This document shows, one piece after another, positions 34,320 to 42,642 of a stretch of 64,000 nucleotides of DNA. Source of the stretch: Pseudescherichia sp039594205. Its GTDB lineage: Bacteria > Pseudomonadota > Gammaproteobacteria > Enterobacterales > Enterobacteriaceae. The notes beneath the pieces are model-generated. The model made no database searches, was not told where the DNA came from, and saw nothing but the letters and a program-made list of their open reading frames with translations. The translations under genes and the position numbers were made by a program. Numbering within the stretch: position 1 is the first letter of the stretch; each line of letters begins with the position of its first letter. The stretch lies in NCBI GenBank assembly GCA_039594205.1, contig JBCNNW010000003.1:1-64000 (forward strand), written 5' to 3'.

Positions 34320-35054
34320 GTGGCGACGCTTTTCATCGCAGATCTCCATCTGTGTACAGAAGAACCGGCGATCACCGCCGGTTTTCTGCGTTTTCTGGCC
34401 GGTACGGCGCGTGATGCCGACGCACTCTATATTCTTGGCGATCTCTTTGAAGCCTGGATTGGCGACGACGATCCCAATCCCCTGCATCAGCAGATCGCGG
34501 CCGCTCTCAAGGCGCTAAGCGACAGCGGCGTCCCCTGCTACTTTATTCACGGCAATCGTGACTTCCTGCTGGGCAAGCGCTTCGCTCGCGAGAGCGGCAT
34601 GACGCTGCTGCCGGAAGAGGTGGTGCTCGACCTCTACGGTCGCCGGGTGCTGATTATGCACGGCGATACCCTCTGCACCGACGACGCGGGCTATCAGGCG
34701 TTTCGCGCGAAGGTTCACCAGCCCTGGCTGCAAACGCTGTTTCTCGCCCTGCCGCTGTTTATCCGCCATAAGGTGGCCGCGAAGATGCGCGCCGACAGCA
34801 AAGCGGCCAACAGCAGCAAATCGCTTACCATTATGGATGTGAACCCGCAGGCGGTGAGCCATGCGCTGGAACGTCACAAGGTACAGTGGCTTATCCATGG
34901 TCATACTCACCGCCCGGCAGTGCACGAGCTGACCGCCAACGGTGAACCGGCTTTTCGCTGCGTATTAGGGGCCTGGCATAGCGAAGGCTCGATGATCTGC
35001 GTATCACCAGAAGGTGTGGTACTAGAATATTTTGATTTTCGAGACTATTGTTGA
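34320..35054 (+). CDS. lpxH: UDP-2,3-diacylglucosamine diphosphatase
   Basis: 244-residue calcineurin-like metallophosphoesterase of lipid A synthesis; it releases lipid X and UMP from UDP-2,3-diacylglucosamine at the inner face of the membrane. Metal motifs: ADLHLC (DxH), LGDLFEAWIGDD, FIHGNRDFL, IMHGDTLC and WLIHGHTHRPAVHEL. GTG start at 34320, coupled to ppiB, as in E. coli. Essential in most Gram-negatives. Confidence 0.97.
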   Translation: MATLFIADLHLCTEEPAITAGFLRFLAGTARDADALYILGDLFEAWIGDDDPNPLHQQIAAALKALSDSGVPCYFIHGNRDFLLGKRFARESGMTLLPEEVVLDLYGRRVLIMHGDTLCTDDAGYQAFRAKVHQPWLQTLFLALPLFIRHKVAAKMRADSKAANSSKSLTIMDVNPQAVSHALERHKVQWLIHGHTHRPAVHELTANGEPAFRCVLGAWHSEGSMICVSPEGVVLEYFDFRDYC

Positions 35055-35131
35055 TTTCTATGATGCAGATCAATTACATATTCTCACATAAAAATTAAAA
35101 AGAGGATCTGCCTTTGAAAGAGTAGTGCTTA

Positions 35132-35965
35132 ATGATTATAAACGGAAATTTTATCCAAGAAGTTGTTTCACGCATTCATGCGAATATAAGCAACCAGTCA
35201 CTCTGTTCCTATGCAAACTGGACGCCACTCAATGGAAATTATTCTGATAGTACCTATCAGGGGATCTATGCGCTAAGATATCTCCCTGCTTATTATTTCG
35301 AGTATGCTGTTTTGGCGAACATACTTAGCTGTCGGATTAGACAGGGAGAATACGATTCTCTTAATATTGCCTCATTTGGCTGCGGGCTTTATCCTGACTA
35401 CTTCGCTCTTGAGCACAATTTAACACATACTCATTTTACCTATGTTGGTTATGACTCTAGCGATTGGCAAACGCGTAAGCTCATGCCTGACGCCAGGCTA
35501 CCGCTAATTTTAAGCAATCAACCCATTGATGATATTAATGAAGCTACGCTGGGCCTGTTTGACGTCTTTATTTTTCCTAAATCGATTGGTGATATCGGCA
35601 GTACATCTAACTTGGATGTTTTTGCAGAAAAAATTGGAAACACTAAAAAAAATAGACTTTTCTTTCTCAACTCATTCATTATCAAAGATAATATTAATAA
35701 TGAAAATGAGGTTGCCTTATTTTCCAAGTTGCATGGAAAGTTACTGAGCAAGGGATTTATGACTAATGATAATCATGAGCAAACGAAGCACAAAGGCGCA
35801 GCAGGTTCAGCACTCTGGTTAATTAATAATAATTACCAATACCCCTCTGGGTTTGCATTATGTACTTTAAATAAAACACAATGCTCAACTAATTGTGCGG
35901 TACGTTACTCGCCCATACTTACTAACAAAAATATGGGGTTCCAATTTTTGGAATATAAACGATGA
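35132..35965 (+). CDS. SAM-methyltransferase-like hypothetical protein
   Basis: 277-residue AT-rich gene not found here in E. coli. A Rossmann-like site is visible: YDSLNIASFGCGLYPDYFAL (residues 73-92, the GxG loop) followed by FTYVGYDSSDW, an acidic residue after the second strand as in SAM-dependent methyltransferases, and then DVFIFPKSIGDIG at the position of the fourth strand. The C-terminus has a Cys pair (TQCSTNCAVRYSP). Its stop overlaps the start of the DUF1848 gene by 4 bp (ATGA), so the two are translated together. Substrate unknown; the methyltransferase call is an inference from the fold pattern. Confidence 0.6.
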   Translation: MIINGNFIQEVVSRIHANISNQSLCSYANWTPLNGNYSDSTYQGIYALRYLPAYYFEYAVLANILSCRIRQGEYDSLNIASFGCGLYPDYFALEHNLTHTHFTYVGYDSSDWQTRKLMPDARLPLILSNQPIDDINEATLGLFDVFIFPKSIGDIGSTSNLDVFAEKIGNTKKNRLFFLNSFIIKDNINNENEVALFSKLHGKLLSKGFMTNDNHEQTKHKGAAGSALWLINNNYQYPSGFALCTLNKTQCSTNCAVRYSPILTNKNMGFQFLEYKR

Positions 35966-36903
35966 TTATCAGTGCCAGTCGTAGAACCGACATTCCAGCT
36001 TTCTACAGTGAATGGTTTATAAACCGTATTCGGGCTGGTTTTTTACTGACCAGGAATCCTTTTAACTATAATCAGATTTCACGCGTCTCACTACTGCCTG
36101 AAGATGTCGATGCGATTGTTTTCTGGACGCGTAATCCGACGAAGCTGCTACCTCACATAGATGAGCTAACGCAGTTAGGATATCGTTTTTATTTCCAGTT
36201 TACGATCACTGGCTATCCACGCGCCCTGGATCCTAAAACGCTTAACCCGCATAAGGCACTTGATGTATTCAAACAGCTAACTGCTACAATTGGTAAAGAT
36301 AAGGTTATCTGGCGCTACGATCCCATCCTGTTCTCCAATCTACTCCCGTTTAAGGAACATATCCGCCTCTTTAGCAAGCTGGCTCGCGAATTAGAAGGCC
36401 ATACGGAAAGAGCGGTTATTAGCTTTGCCGATTTTTATCAGAAGACAGAAAAAAACTTAAATACTGTAGACTCGCTCATCTATAGCGATATTACACAAAA
36501 CCAGGATCTCTGCATGCTGCTGGCTGAAAAGTTAGCAACTATTGCCTCCCAGCATGGACTGTCAATATTTAGCTGTGCAGAAAATATTGAGCTGGCACAG
36601 AAAGGCGTCCAGCATGGCAAATGTATTGATGAGGCCTTGATTAATTCTCTGTTTGGATTACAGCTGGCTGGCGGAAAGGATCCAGGCCAACGTGAAGCCT
36701 GTGGCTGCGTAAAAAGCATTGATATCGGGGTTTATAACACCTGCCTGCATGGCTGTAAGTACTGTTATGCTACGTTCAATAGCACTCAAGCTAACAAAAA
36801 TTTCAAAAAACACGATCCGGACAGTCCTTTTTTGGTAGGCAACGCTGACAACATCGATCCACGTTTTCTAGAGCCAACGATCTTCCAGCAAAACTTATTT
36901 TAA
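35962..36903 (+). CDS. DUF1848 protein with C-terminal CxxxCxxC cluster
   Basis: 313-residue DUF1848 family protein. The N-terminus, MIISASRRTDIPAFYSEWFINRI, is family-typical, then LPEDVDAIVFWTRNPTKLL, YFQFTITGYPRALDP and KVIWRYDPILF suggest a TIM-barrel-like fold. The C-terminal part carries GACxC-type cysteines and CLHGCKYCYATF, which fits the radical-SAM iron-sulphur spacing CxxxCxxC, but near the end (about residues 264-271) where radical-SAM enzymes have it near the start. It is tightly coupled to the methyltransferase-like gene. No function is known; a radical-based modification is an inference. Confidence 0.78.
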   Translation: MIISASRRTDIPAFYSEWFINRIRAGFLLTRNPFNYNQISRVSLLPEDVDAIVFWTRNPTKLLPHIDELTQLGYRFYFQFTITGYPRALDPKTLNPHKALDVFKQLTATIGKDKVIWRYDPILFSNLLPFKEHIRLFSKLARELEGHTERAVISFADFYQKTEKNLNTVDSLIYSDITQNQDLCMLLAEKLATIASQHGLSIFSCAENIELAQKGVQHGKCIDEALINSLFGLQLAGGKDPGQREACGCVKSIDIGVYNTCLHGCKYCYATFNSTQANKNFKKHDPDSPFLVGNADNIDPRFLEPTIFQQNLF

Positions 36904-36932
36904 TTCTAGTGAAAATCGCTGCTGGCAAGCAG

Positions 36933-36948
36933 ACGCAACCGTTTTCCT
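36933..36948. promoter_or_regulatory. PurR operator of purEK
   Basis: ACGCAACCGTTTTCCT matches the PurR consensus ACGCAAACGTTTNCNT with one core change, 73 bp upstream of purE, the position of the known E. coli purEK operator. Confidence 0.88.
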
Positions 36949-37020
36949 TGCCAGATTTCCGTGCTATTCTCTGTGCCCTGTTACGCGCTATGCCGCACAT
37001 CCACAGGAGTTTTTAGACGC

Positions 37021-37530
37021 ATGTCTTCGAGCAATAATCCGGTACGTATCGCCATCGTGATGGGGTCCAAAAGCGACTGGGCAACCATGCAGTTTGCTGC
37101 TGAAGTCCTCGATATCCTGCACGTTCCCCACCATGTTGAAGTCGTTTCCGCCCACCGCACTCCGGATAAACTGTTCAGCTTCGCCGAAGGCGCAGAGCAG
37201 AATGGCTATCAGGTGATTATTGCCGGTGCAGGCGGCGCGGCGCATCTGCCGGGCATGATTGCAGCCAAAACCCTGGTGCCGGTGCTGGGCGTACCGGTGC
37301 AGAGCGCGGCGCTCAGCGGCGTCGATAGCCTCTACTCTATCGTTCAGATGCCGCGTGGTATTCCCGTCGGAACGCTGGCGATTGGTAAAGCCGGTGCCGC
37401 CAACGCGGCGCTGCTGGCAGCGCAGATCCTTGCTACCCACGACCGGGATCTGCATCAGCGTCTGGCAGAGTGGCGTAAAGCCCAGACCGACGAGGTGCTG
37501 GATAATCCGGATCCGCGAGGTGCAGCATGA
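37021..37530 (+). CDS. purE: N5-carboxyaminoimidazole ribonucleotide mutase
   Basis: 169-residue purine-pathway enzyme that moves the carboxyl group of N5-CAIR to C4 to give CAIR. VRIAIVMGSKSDWATM, the phosphate/His loop SAHRTPDKLFSFAEGA, and AGAGGAAHLPGMIAAKT are the family signatures. ATG at 37021 matches the E. coli length; upstream in-frame codons overlap the promoter and are not used. Overlaps purK by 4 bp. Confidence 0.98.
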   Translation: MSSSNNPVRIAIVMGSKSDWATMQFAAEVLDILHVPHHVEVVSAHRTPDKLFSFAEGAEQNGYQVIIAGAGGAAHLPGMIAAKTLVPVLGVPVQSAALSGVDSLYSIVQMPRGIPVGTLAIGKAGAANAALLAAQILATHDRDLHQRLAEWRKAQTDEVLDNPDPRGAA

Positions 37531-38591
37531 AGCAGGTATGCGTCCTTGGTAACGGCCAGCTGGGCCGAATGCTGCGTCAGGCGGGTGAGCCGCTGGGCAT
37601 TGCCGTCTGGCCAGTGGGGCTGGACGACGAGCCGGAAGCTGTACCCTTTGCGCAGAGCGTAATCACCGCTGAGATTGAGCGCTGGCCGGAAACGGCGTTG
37701 ACCCGCGAGCTGGCACGTCACCCGGCGTTTGTTAATCGCGACGTCTTTCCGATTATTGCCGACCGTCTGACCCAGAAGCAGCTCTTTGATCGTCTCTCAC
37801 TGGCAACCGCGCCGTGGCAGCTGCTGGCCAGCGCCGACGAGTGGCCAGCGGTGTTTGACTCCCTGGGTGAGCTGGCGATTGTTAAGCGCCGGGTCGGCGG
37901 CTACGATGGCCGCGGCCAGTGGCGCCTGCGCGCCGGTGAAACCGAAACGCTGCCAGCGGAGTGCTACGGGGAGTGTATCGTCGAGCAGGGGATTAACTTT
38001 AGCGGCGAAGTGTCGCTGGTGGGCGCGCGCGGACACGACGGCAGCACCGTGTTCTATCCGCTGACCCATAACCTGCATCAGGACGGGATCCTGCGCACCA
38101 GCGTCGCTTTCCCGTTAGCCGACGCTGAGCAACAGGCACAGGCCGAAGCGATGCTGGGCGCGATCATGGCAGAGCTGGGCTACGTTGGCGTGATGGCGAT
38201 GGAGTGCTTTGTGACGCCCAGCGGCCTGCTGATCAACGAGCTGGCTCCACGGGTGCACAACAGCGGCCACTGGACGCAAAATGGCGCGTCGATCAGCCAG
38301 TTTGAACTGCACCTGCGCGCTATTACCGACCTGCCGCTGCCGAAGCCGGTAGTCATTGCCCCGTCGGTGATGATCAACCTGATTGGCAGCGATCTCAACT
38401 ACGACTGGCTGAAGCTGCCGCTGGTGCATCTGCACTGGTACGACAAAGAGGTACGCCCTGGTCGTAAGGTAGGCCACCTGAACCTCAACGACAGCGATAC
38501 CGACCGCCTGAGCGCAACCCTGGAAGCGATCGTCCCGCTATTACCGCCGGAGTATGCCAGCGGAATTACGTGGGCACGCGCGAAGCTGTAA
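37527..38591 (+). CDS. purK: N5-carboxyaminoimidazole ribonucleotide synthase
   Basis: 354-residue ATP-grasp ligase making N5-CAIR from AIR, ATP and bicarbonate, the step before PurE. It begins CVLGNGQLGRMLRQAGEPLG; ATP-grasp parts are IVKRRVGGYDGRGQW, ECIVEQGINFSGEVSLVGARG and NELAPRVHNSGHWT. ATGA overlap with purE gives coupled translation; PurR regulates the pair. Confidence 0.97.
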   Translation: MKQVCVLGNGQLGRMLRQAGEPLGIAVWPVGLDDEPEAVPFAQSVITAEIERWPETALTRELARHPAFVNRDVFPIIADRLTQKQLFDRLSLATAPWQLLASADEWPAVFDSLGELAIVKRRVGGYDGRGQWRLRAGETETLPAECYGECIVEQGINFSGEVSLVGARGHDGSTVFYPLTHNLHQDGILRTSVAFPLADAEQQAQAEAMLGAIMAELGYVGVMAMECFVTPSGLLINELAPRVHNSGHWTQNGASISQFELHLRAITDLPLPKPVVIAPSVMINLIGSDLNYDWLKLPLVHLHWYDKEVRPGRKVGHLNLNDSDTDRLSATLEAIVPLLPPEYASGITWARAKL

Positions 38592-38597
38592 AACGGT

Positions 38598-38638
38598 AAA
38601 TGCCCGGCGGCGCAAGCTTGCCGGGCCTACAAAATGTA
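38598..38638. repeat. REP element between purK and the ABC permease gene
   Basis: AAATGCCCGGCGGCGCAAGC...TTGCCGGGCCTACAAAA, one REP unit in the gap between convergent operons. Confidence 0.8.
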
Positions 38639-38652
38639 CCGTATCTACGATA

Positions 38653-39312
38653 TCAATGGCGATCGCGCTTGTCGGCGCGCTTCGCCAGCCAGTCCCCCAG
38701 CATCTGCACCACCTGCACGAGAATAATCAGCGCCACGACGGTGACCACCATCACCTGCGTCTCATAGCGGTAGTAACCGTAGCGGATCGCCAGATCCCCT
38801 ACCCCGCCGCCGCCGACGATCCCCGCCATCGCCGAGTAGCCGATCAGGCTGACCAGGGTGATGGTCAGGCCGCGCAGCAGACCCGCGCTGGCCTCCGGCA
38901 GCAGCACGGTGCAGATGATACGCAGCGGGCTGGCACCAAAAGCTTCGGCAGCCTCGATGATCCCTTTATCCACCTCGCGCAGCGCGCTGTCTACCAGCCG
39001 GGCATAGAAAGCGATAGCGGCAACCGAGAGCGGTACCGAGGCCGCAATCGGCCCGATGGTGTTGCCGAGCAGGAGCTGCGTGAGCGGCAGGAGCAGCACC
39101 AGCAGGATCACAAAAGGCACGGAGCGGATAATGTTCACCAGCACAGAGCTGATGAGATAGACTGCGCGGTTCTGCCAGAAGAGGTGCCGATCGGTGACGA
39201 AGATCAGAAAGCCAAGCGGCAGGCCGCCGACAATAGCCAGCACCGTGGAGATACTCAGCATCTGGAAGGTTTCGCCAAAGGCCAGGCTCAGATCGGCCAG
39301 TAAATCATCCAT
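38653..39312 (-). CDS. MetI-type ABC transporter permease (SfbC-like)
   Basis: 219-residue inner-membrane permease of the methionine uptake (MetI) family with five to six helices and the coupling segment SALREVDKGIIEAAEAFGASPLRIICTVLLPEA. The start MDDLLADLSLAF at 39312 has a GGAGGTG site; upstream in-frame codons lie inside the ATPase gene. Its first 8 bp overlap the ATPase gene. Third gene of a binding protein-ATPase-permease operon distinct from the main metNIQ locus; the position next to purK matches the Salmonella sfbABC operon as I recall it. Confidence 0.88.
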   Translation of the reverse strand: MDDLLADLSLAFGETFQMLSISTVLAIVGGLPLGFLIFVTDRHLFWQNRAVYLISSVLVNIIRSVPFVILLVLLLPLTQLLLGNTIGPIAASVPLSVAAIAFYARLVDSALREVDKGIIEAAEAFGASPLRIICTVLLPEASAGLLRGLTITLVSLIGYSAMAGIVGGGGVGDLAIRYGYYRYETQVMVVTVVALIILVQVVQMLGDWLAKRADKRDRH

Positions 39313-40321
39313 AAAGCACCTCCACCTGGGCTGTACGCTGACGGATATGGTCGACGGCAGCCTCAACCGCAGCCGGATTATTGGCGGCGGTTAAGCGAAC
39401 CACCAGGATCCCCAGCGCCCGCTCACCAAGATACTCAATTTTGCCGTGCAGAATATTCACCGCCACGCCAAACATCACCGCCACTTCAGAGAGCACCGGC
39501 TGCTCGGCTGAATCGCCTATGAAGAGAATTTTCACCAGCTGCCCCGGCAGATCCTGCTGCAGCCGCGCCGGCAGAGTCAGGTTCAGGGTGTGCGAGACCA
39601 GCTGCTGGGTAAAGGGATGCTGCGGGTGGGCGAAGATATCAAACACCTCGCCCAGCTCAACCACCTTGCCGGCGGACATCACCGCCACCCGGTCGCAGAT
39701 CGATTTGATCACGTTCATCTCATGGGTGATCAGTACGATGGTGATCCCTAACCGGACGTTGATCTCTTTCAGCAGGGCGAGGATCGTCGCGGAGGTCTCC
39801 AGATCCAGCGCCGAGGTCGGCTCGTCGCAGAGCAGCACGTCAGGATGATTAGCAATCGCGCGGGCGATACCCACCCGCTGCTTCTGCCCACCGCTCAGCT
39901 GCGCTGGAAAGCGGCCTGCTTTATCGGCAAGGCCCACCAGCTCCAGGATCTCTTTAACCCGAGGCGCAATCTCACCGCTGGCCCAACCCGCAGCCTTCAG
40001 GCTGAACGCCACGTTCTGCGCCACGGTGCGGGTGTGCATTAGATTAAAGTGCTGAAAGATCATGCCGATGCGCTGGCGAGCCTTGCGCAGCGTGATGCCT
40101 TCCAGCGCGGAGATTGCCACGCCGTTAACCTTCACCTCCCCCTGGCTCGGGCGCTGGAGGGCATTCAGGGTGCGCAGCAGGGTACTTTTCCCTGCGCCGC
40201 TGGTGCCAACGATGCCAAAAATCTCCCCTGCCGTAATGTGCAGGCTGACATCGTCCACCGCCCGGGTCGTGGGCCCTTTGCCTGCGGGAAAATCAACGCA
40301 GACGTTATTTAGCTCAATCAT
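39305..40321 (-). CDS. MetN-type ABC transporter ATPase (SfbB-like)
   Basis: 338-residue ATPase. Walker A GTSGAGKSTLL, Q-loop MIFQHFNLM, signature LSGGQKQRVGIARA, Walker B VLLCDEPTSALD and the switch His (LITHEMNV) are all present. The C-terminal 80 residues form the ACT-like NIL domain (KILFIGDSAEQPVLSEVAVMF), which in MetN binds methionine and blocks transport when the cell has enough. The start MIELNNVCVDF at 40321 overlaps the binding-protein gene end by 8 bp. Confidence 0.93.
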   Translation of the reverse strand: MIELNNVCVDFPAGKGPTTRAVDDVSLHITAGEIFGIVGTSGAGKSTLLRTLNALQRPSQGEVKVNGVAISALEGITLRKARQRIGMIFQHFNLMHTRTVAQNVAFSLKAAGWASGEIAPRVKEILELVGLADKAGRFPAQLSGGQKQRVGIARAIANHPDVLLCDEPTSALDLETSATILALLKEINVRLGITIVLITHEMNVIKSICDRVAVMSAGKVVELGEVFDIFAHPQHPFTQQLVSHTLNLTLPARLQQDLPGQLVKILFIGDSAEQPVLSEVAVMFGVAVNILHGKIEYLGERALGILVVRLTAANNPAAVEAAVDHIRQRTAQVEVLYG

Positions 40322-41147
40322 GCATCCACTCTGGTTTCTGGAAGGCGTTGAAGATGTTCTGCGGATCGTCAATCACCGCCCGGTAGGCCGGAGACTGCAC
40401 CGCAGCCACAATGTCTTTGGCAAACGGCTTATCGGCATCTTCGGTGCGCACCGCGATGACGTTTTTCAGGTTCTCGTCCAACTGCTCCTGCTTCAGGGCG
40501 GAAGAGAGCTTCAGGCCAGCGGCAATGGCAAAGTTACCGTTTACCAGCGCGGCGCTGGCGCTATCCAGCGTACGCGGCAGCTGCGCCGCTTCCAGCGGTT
40601 TAAACACCAGCCCTTTCGGATTGCTGGCGATATCGCGCTCGGAGGCTTTGGTCGGATCGATATTCTCTTTGATGGTAATCAGCTGCATCGCCTGAAGGAA
40701 ACGCAGGCCGCGCGCCAGGTTAGTGGGATCGTTGGACAGGGTAACGATATCGCCCTTCTTCAGCTGATCGACGCTGGTAACCTTGTGGGAGTAGAGGCCC
40801 ATGCCCGCCGTGGGAACGACAATCAGTTTTGTAAGCTTCAGCCCTTTGTCGGCAGCGAACTTGTCTAAATAGAGCGAGTGCTGGAACAGGTTGGCATCGA
40901 TGCTGCCGTTAGAGAGCGCCATGTTCGGCTGAACGTAGTCGCTGAACTCGCGTACCACGACCTTATAGCCCTTCTCCTTCAGCGAAGGGGCAATGGCCTG
41001 TTTGACCATATCGCCGTAGGGACCCGGCGCGACGCCGAAGGTGATGGTGTGCGGATCGCTGGCGTGGGCAAACGGTAGACCACAGGCCAAGAGCAGTGCA
41101 GCAACGCTGGCACGAAAGCTGAGACGACGTCCCATAGATTCTCCCAA
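40314..41147 (-). CDS. MetQ/NlpA family substrate-binding protein (SfbA-like)
   Basis: 277-residue exported binding protein. The signal region is FRASVAALLLACGLPFAHA; it can be read as a lipobox (LLAC) or as a normal signal cut after AHA, so anchoring is uncertain. The mature domain has ITFGVAPGPYGDMV, EFSDYVQPNMALSNGSIDANLFQHSLYLD and ASAALVNGNFAIAAGL, close to MetQ/NlpA. An in-frame ATG at 41135 is an alternative start. Substrate is likely methionine or a related compound. The Salmonella counterpart was reported as iron-responsive, but no Fur box was seen here. Confidence 0.88.
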   Translation of the reverse strand: MGESMGRRLSFRASVAALLLACGLPFAHASDPHTITFGVAPGPYGDMVKQAIAPSLKEKGYKVVVREFSDYVQPNMALSNGSIDANLFQHSLYLDKFAADKGLKLTKLIVVPTAGMGLYSHKVTSVDQLKKGDIVTLSNDPTNLARGLRFLQAMQLITIKENIDPTKASERDIASNPKGLVFKPLEAAQLPRTLDSASAALVNGNFAIAAGLKLSSALKQEQLDENLKNVIAVRTEDADKPFAKDIVAAVQSPAYRAVIDDPQNIFNAFQKPEWMHD

Positions 41148-41318
41148 AGTGTATTGTGTTTGCTGTATGACGCGCCGGACTAAGCAGCGCGCTTTTTTGA
41201 CAATTTATGCATAACGCAGAGCGCTAAGATGGCATAAACCTGACGCGGCGGTAATTGAAAATATTTCATATAGATAGTTAAGCCCCGGCAAACGCATGTG
41301 CCGCCGGAGCCACTCGGA

Positions 41319-42461
41319 CTAGAAGTCGTAGCGCAGACGCACCAGATTCATATCGCCCAGATCGTCAGTGCTGGAGGTAAAGACGTGCTCGTAATCAACG
41401 CGGAAACCGTAATCCAGCTGGAAGGTAACCCCAACCCCGTTATCGGTGCGCAGGTAGTCGCGGCCATTGAGGTATTCAATACGATCGCCCATTACATACG
41501 GCTGGACAGATTTAAGCGCATACTGGCCCACCGGGATTTTGTAGCCCGCGAAGTACTCAATCCCCCAGGCATCCCCGGCGAAGTAGTGGTCGATGGAGAC
41601 TTTTTTAGTGGTCATAAAGTTCTGATACCAGCCGCCCCCCACCGAGAGGGTCCAGCGATCCGGCGACCAGCTTAGCGCCGTACCGACGATGTTTTGATCC
41701 CAGGTTTTGCTGTCGCTGTTATGCGGATTGTAGATTTTTGCCCGCGTATAGTTCCATGCCGTACCCCAGGTGAGTTCGGAGGTCAGACGATAGTCGAGAC
41801 CCAGCGCGCCGCCGCCGGTGCGCTCATAGCGCAGGCCGTTCATCGGGTTATAGTTGTCGTTAAACAGATAAGAGGCGTAGATATCCGCATCGCCCACGGT
41901 CTTCTTATACTTCAGCATCTTGCGTGAACGGTAGGAGCCATCATAATCGCCGTTGATACCGTTGCCCGGCGCCTGGCCAATCATGTCGTAATCCCAGATA
42001 TCAGTTTTGGCCCCGATCACGTCGTAGTAGACGCTGTTCTGCTGGCCAAAGGTCAGCACGCCCCAGGTTTTACTTTTAAAGCCGGTATAGAGCATTCGGC
42101 GGCTGGTATCATCTGCTCCTTTGGCGTAGTGGTTATCCCAGTCAAACACGGCCGGAATATTAACGCCCACTTCGTAGTAGTTGGTCCAGTTGATGTCATC
42201 AAACAGGTAGTAATCAGCTGCGAAACGGAAACGCGTACCACCGTCAAAACCGTTACGTTTGTAAGAGCCTTTATCGCCATCGCCAGTCATGCTGTTGAAC
42301 TGCGGACGAATGCTGCCGCCCACGGTAAAATTGAGGCGGCTCAGCGCATCACCCGCTGCCGGGTCCTGCTTTAAGAGGGTAATCTCTGCCTGAGTAGTAA
42401 AAGAGGTGACTGCCACTGCTGCGCCGATCGTGATTGCCAGCGCTTTTATTTTTATAGCCAT
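41319..42461 (-). CDS. Outer-membrane porin
   Basis: 380-residue beta-barrel protein: signal peptide (IKALAITIGAAVAVTSFTTQA), alternating barrel strands with many aromatic girdle residues (RFRFAADYYLFDDINWTNYYEVGV, WGVLTFGQQNSVYYDVIG), and a terminal RLRYDF with the C-terminal Phe required for barrel insertion. It is not OmpC/OmpF-like in sequence and belongs to a broader Gram-negative porin group; permeant unknown. It lies upstream of the MetQ-type operon on the same strand but 171 bp away, so a functional link is possible, not shown. Confidence 0.8.
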   Translation of the reverse strand: MAIKIKALAITIGAAVAVTSFTTQAEITLLKQDPAAGDALSRLNFTVGGSIRPQFNSMTGDGDKGSYKRNGFDGGTRFRFAADYYLFDDINWTNYYEVGVNIPAVFDWDNHYAKGADDTSRRMLYTGFKSKTWGVLTFGQQNSVYYDVIGAKTDIWDYDMIGQAPGNGINGDYDGSYRSRKMLKYKKTVGDADIYASYLFNDNYNPMNGLRYERTGGGALGLDYRLTSELTWGTAWNYTRAKIYNPHNSDSKTWDQNIVGTALSWSPDRWTLSVGGGWYQNFMTTKKVSIDHYFAGDAWGIEYFAGYKIPVGQYALKSVQPYVMGDRIEYLNGRDYLRTDNGVGVTFQLDYGFRVDYEHVFTSSTDDLGDMNLVRLRYDF

Positions 42462-42642
42462 AAGACTATTTCCTTGATGAATAGACAGCTAACTATTTAG
42501 CAAGCAAATAATATCGTTTATTAATCGGCGCGTGGTGAGGCTTTTTTATGGTTTTGTGCTGCTAAAACATGGATTTGCTGAATAATCATCGTGGGAAAAA
42601 GTTGCGCACCGGAATAAATCACGGCGCGCATAAAAGAGTACC

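Noticed and set aside
35962..36903. DUF1848 gene as a spore photoproduct lyase
   Set aside because: Only the Cys spacing is shared; it is at the opposite end of the protein and the rest of the sequence does not match.
38554..39303. 249-codon open frame overlapping purK end and the permease gene
   Set aside because: His/Gln/Arg-rich composition typical of an antisense shadow of a membrane protein gene.
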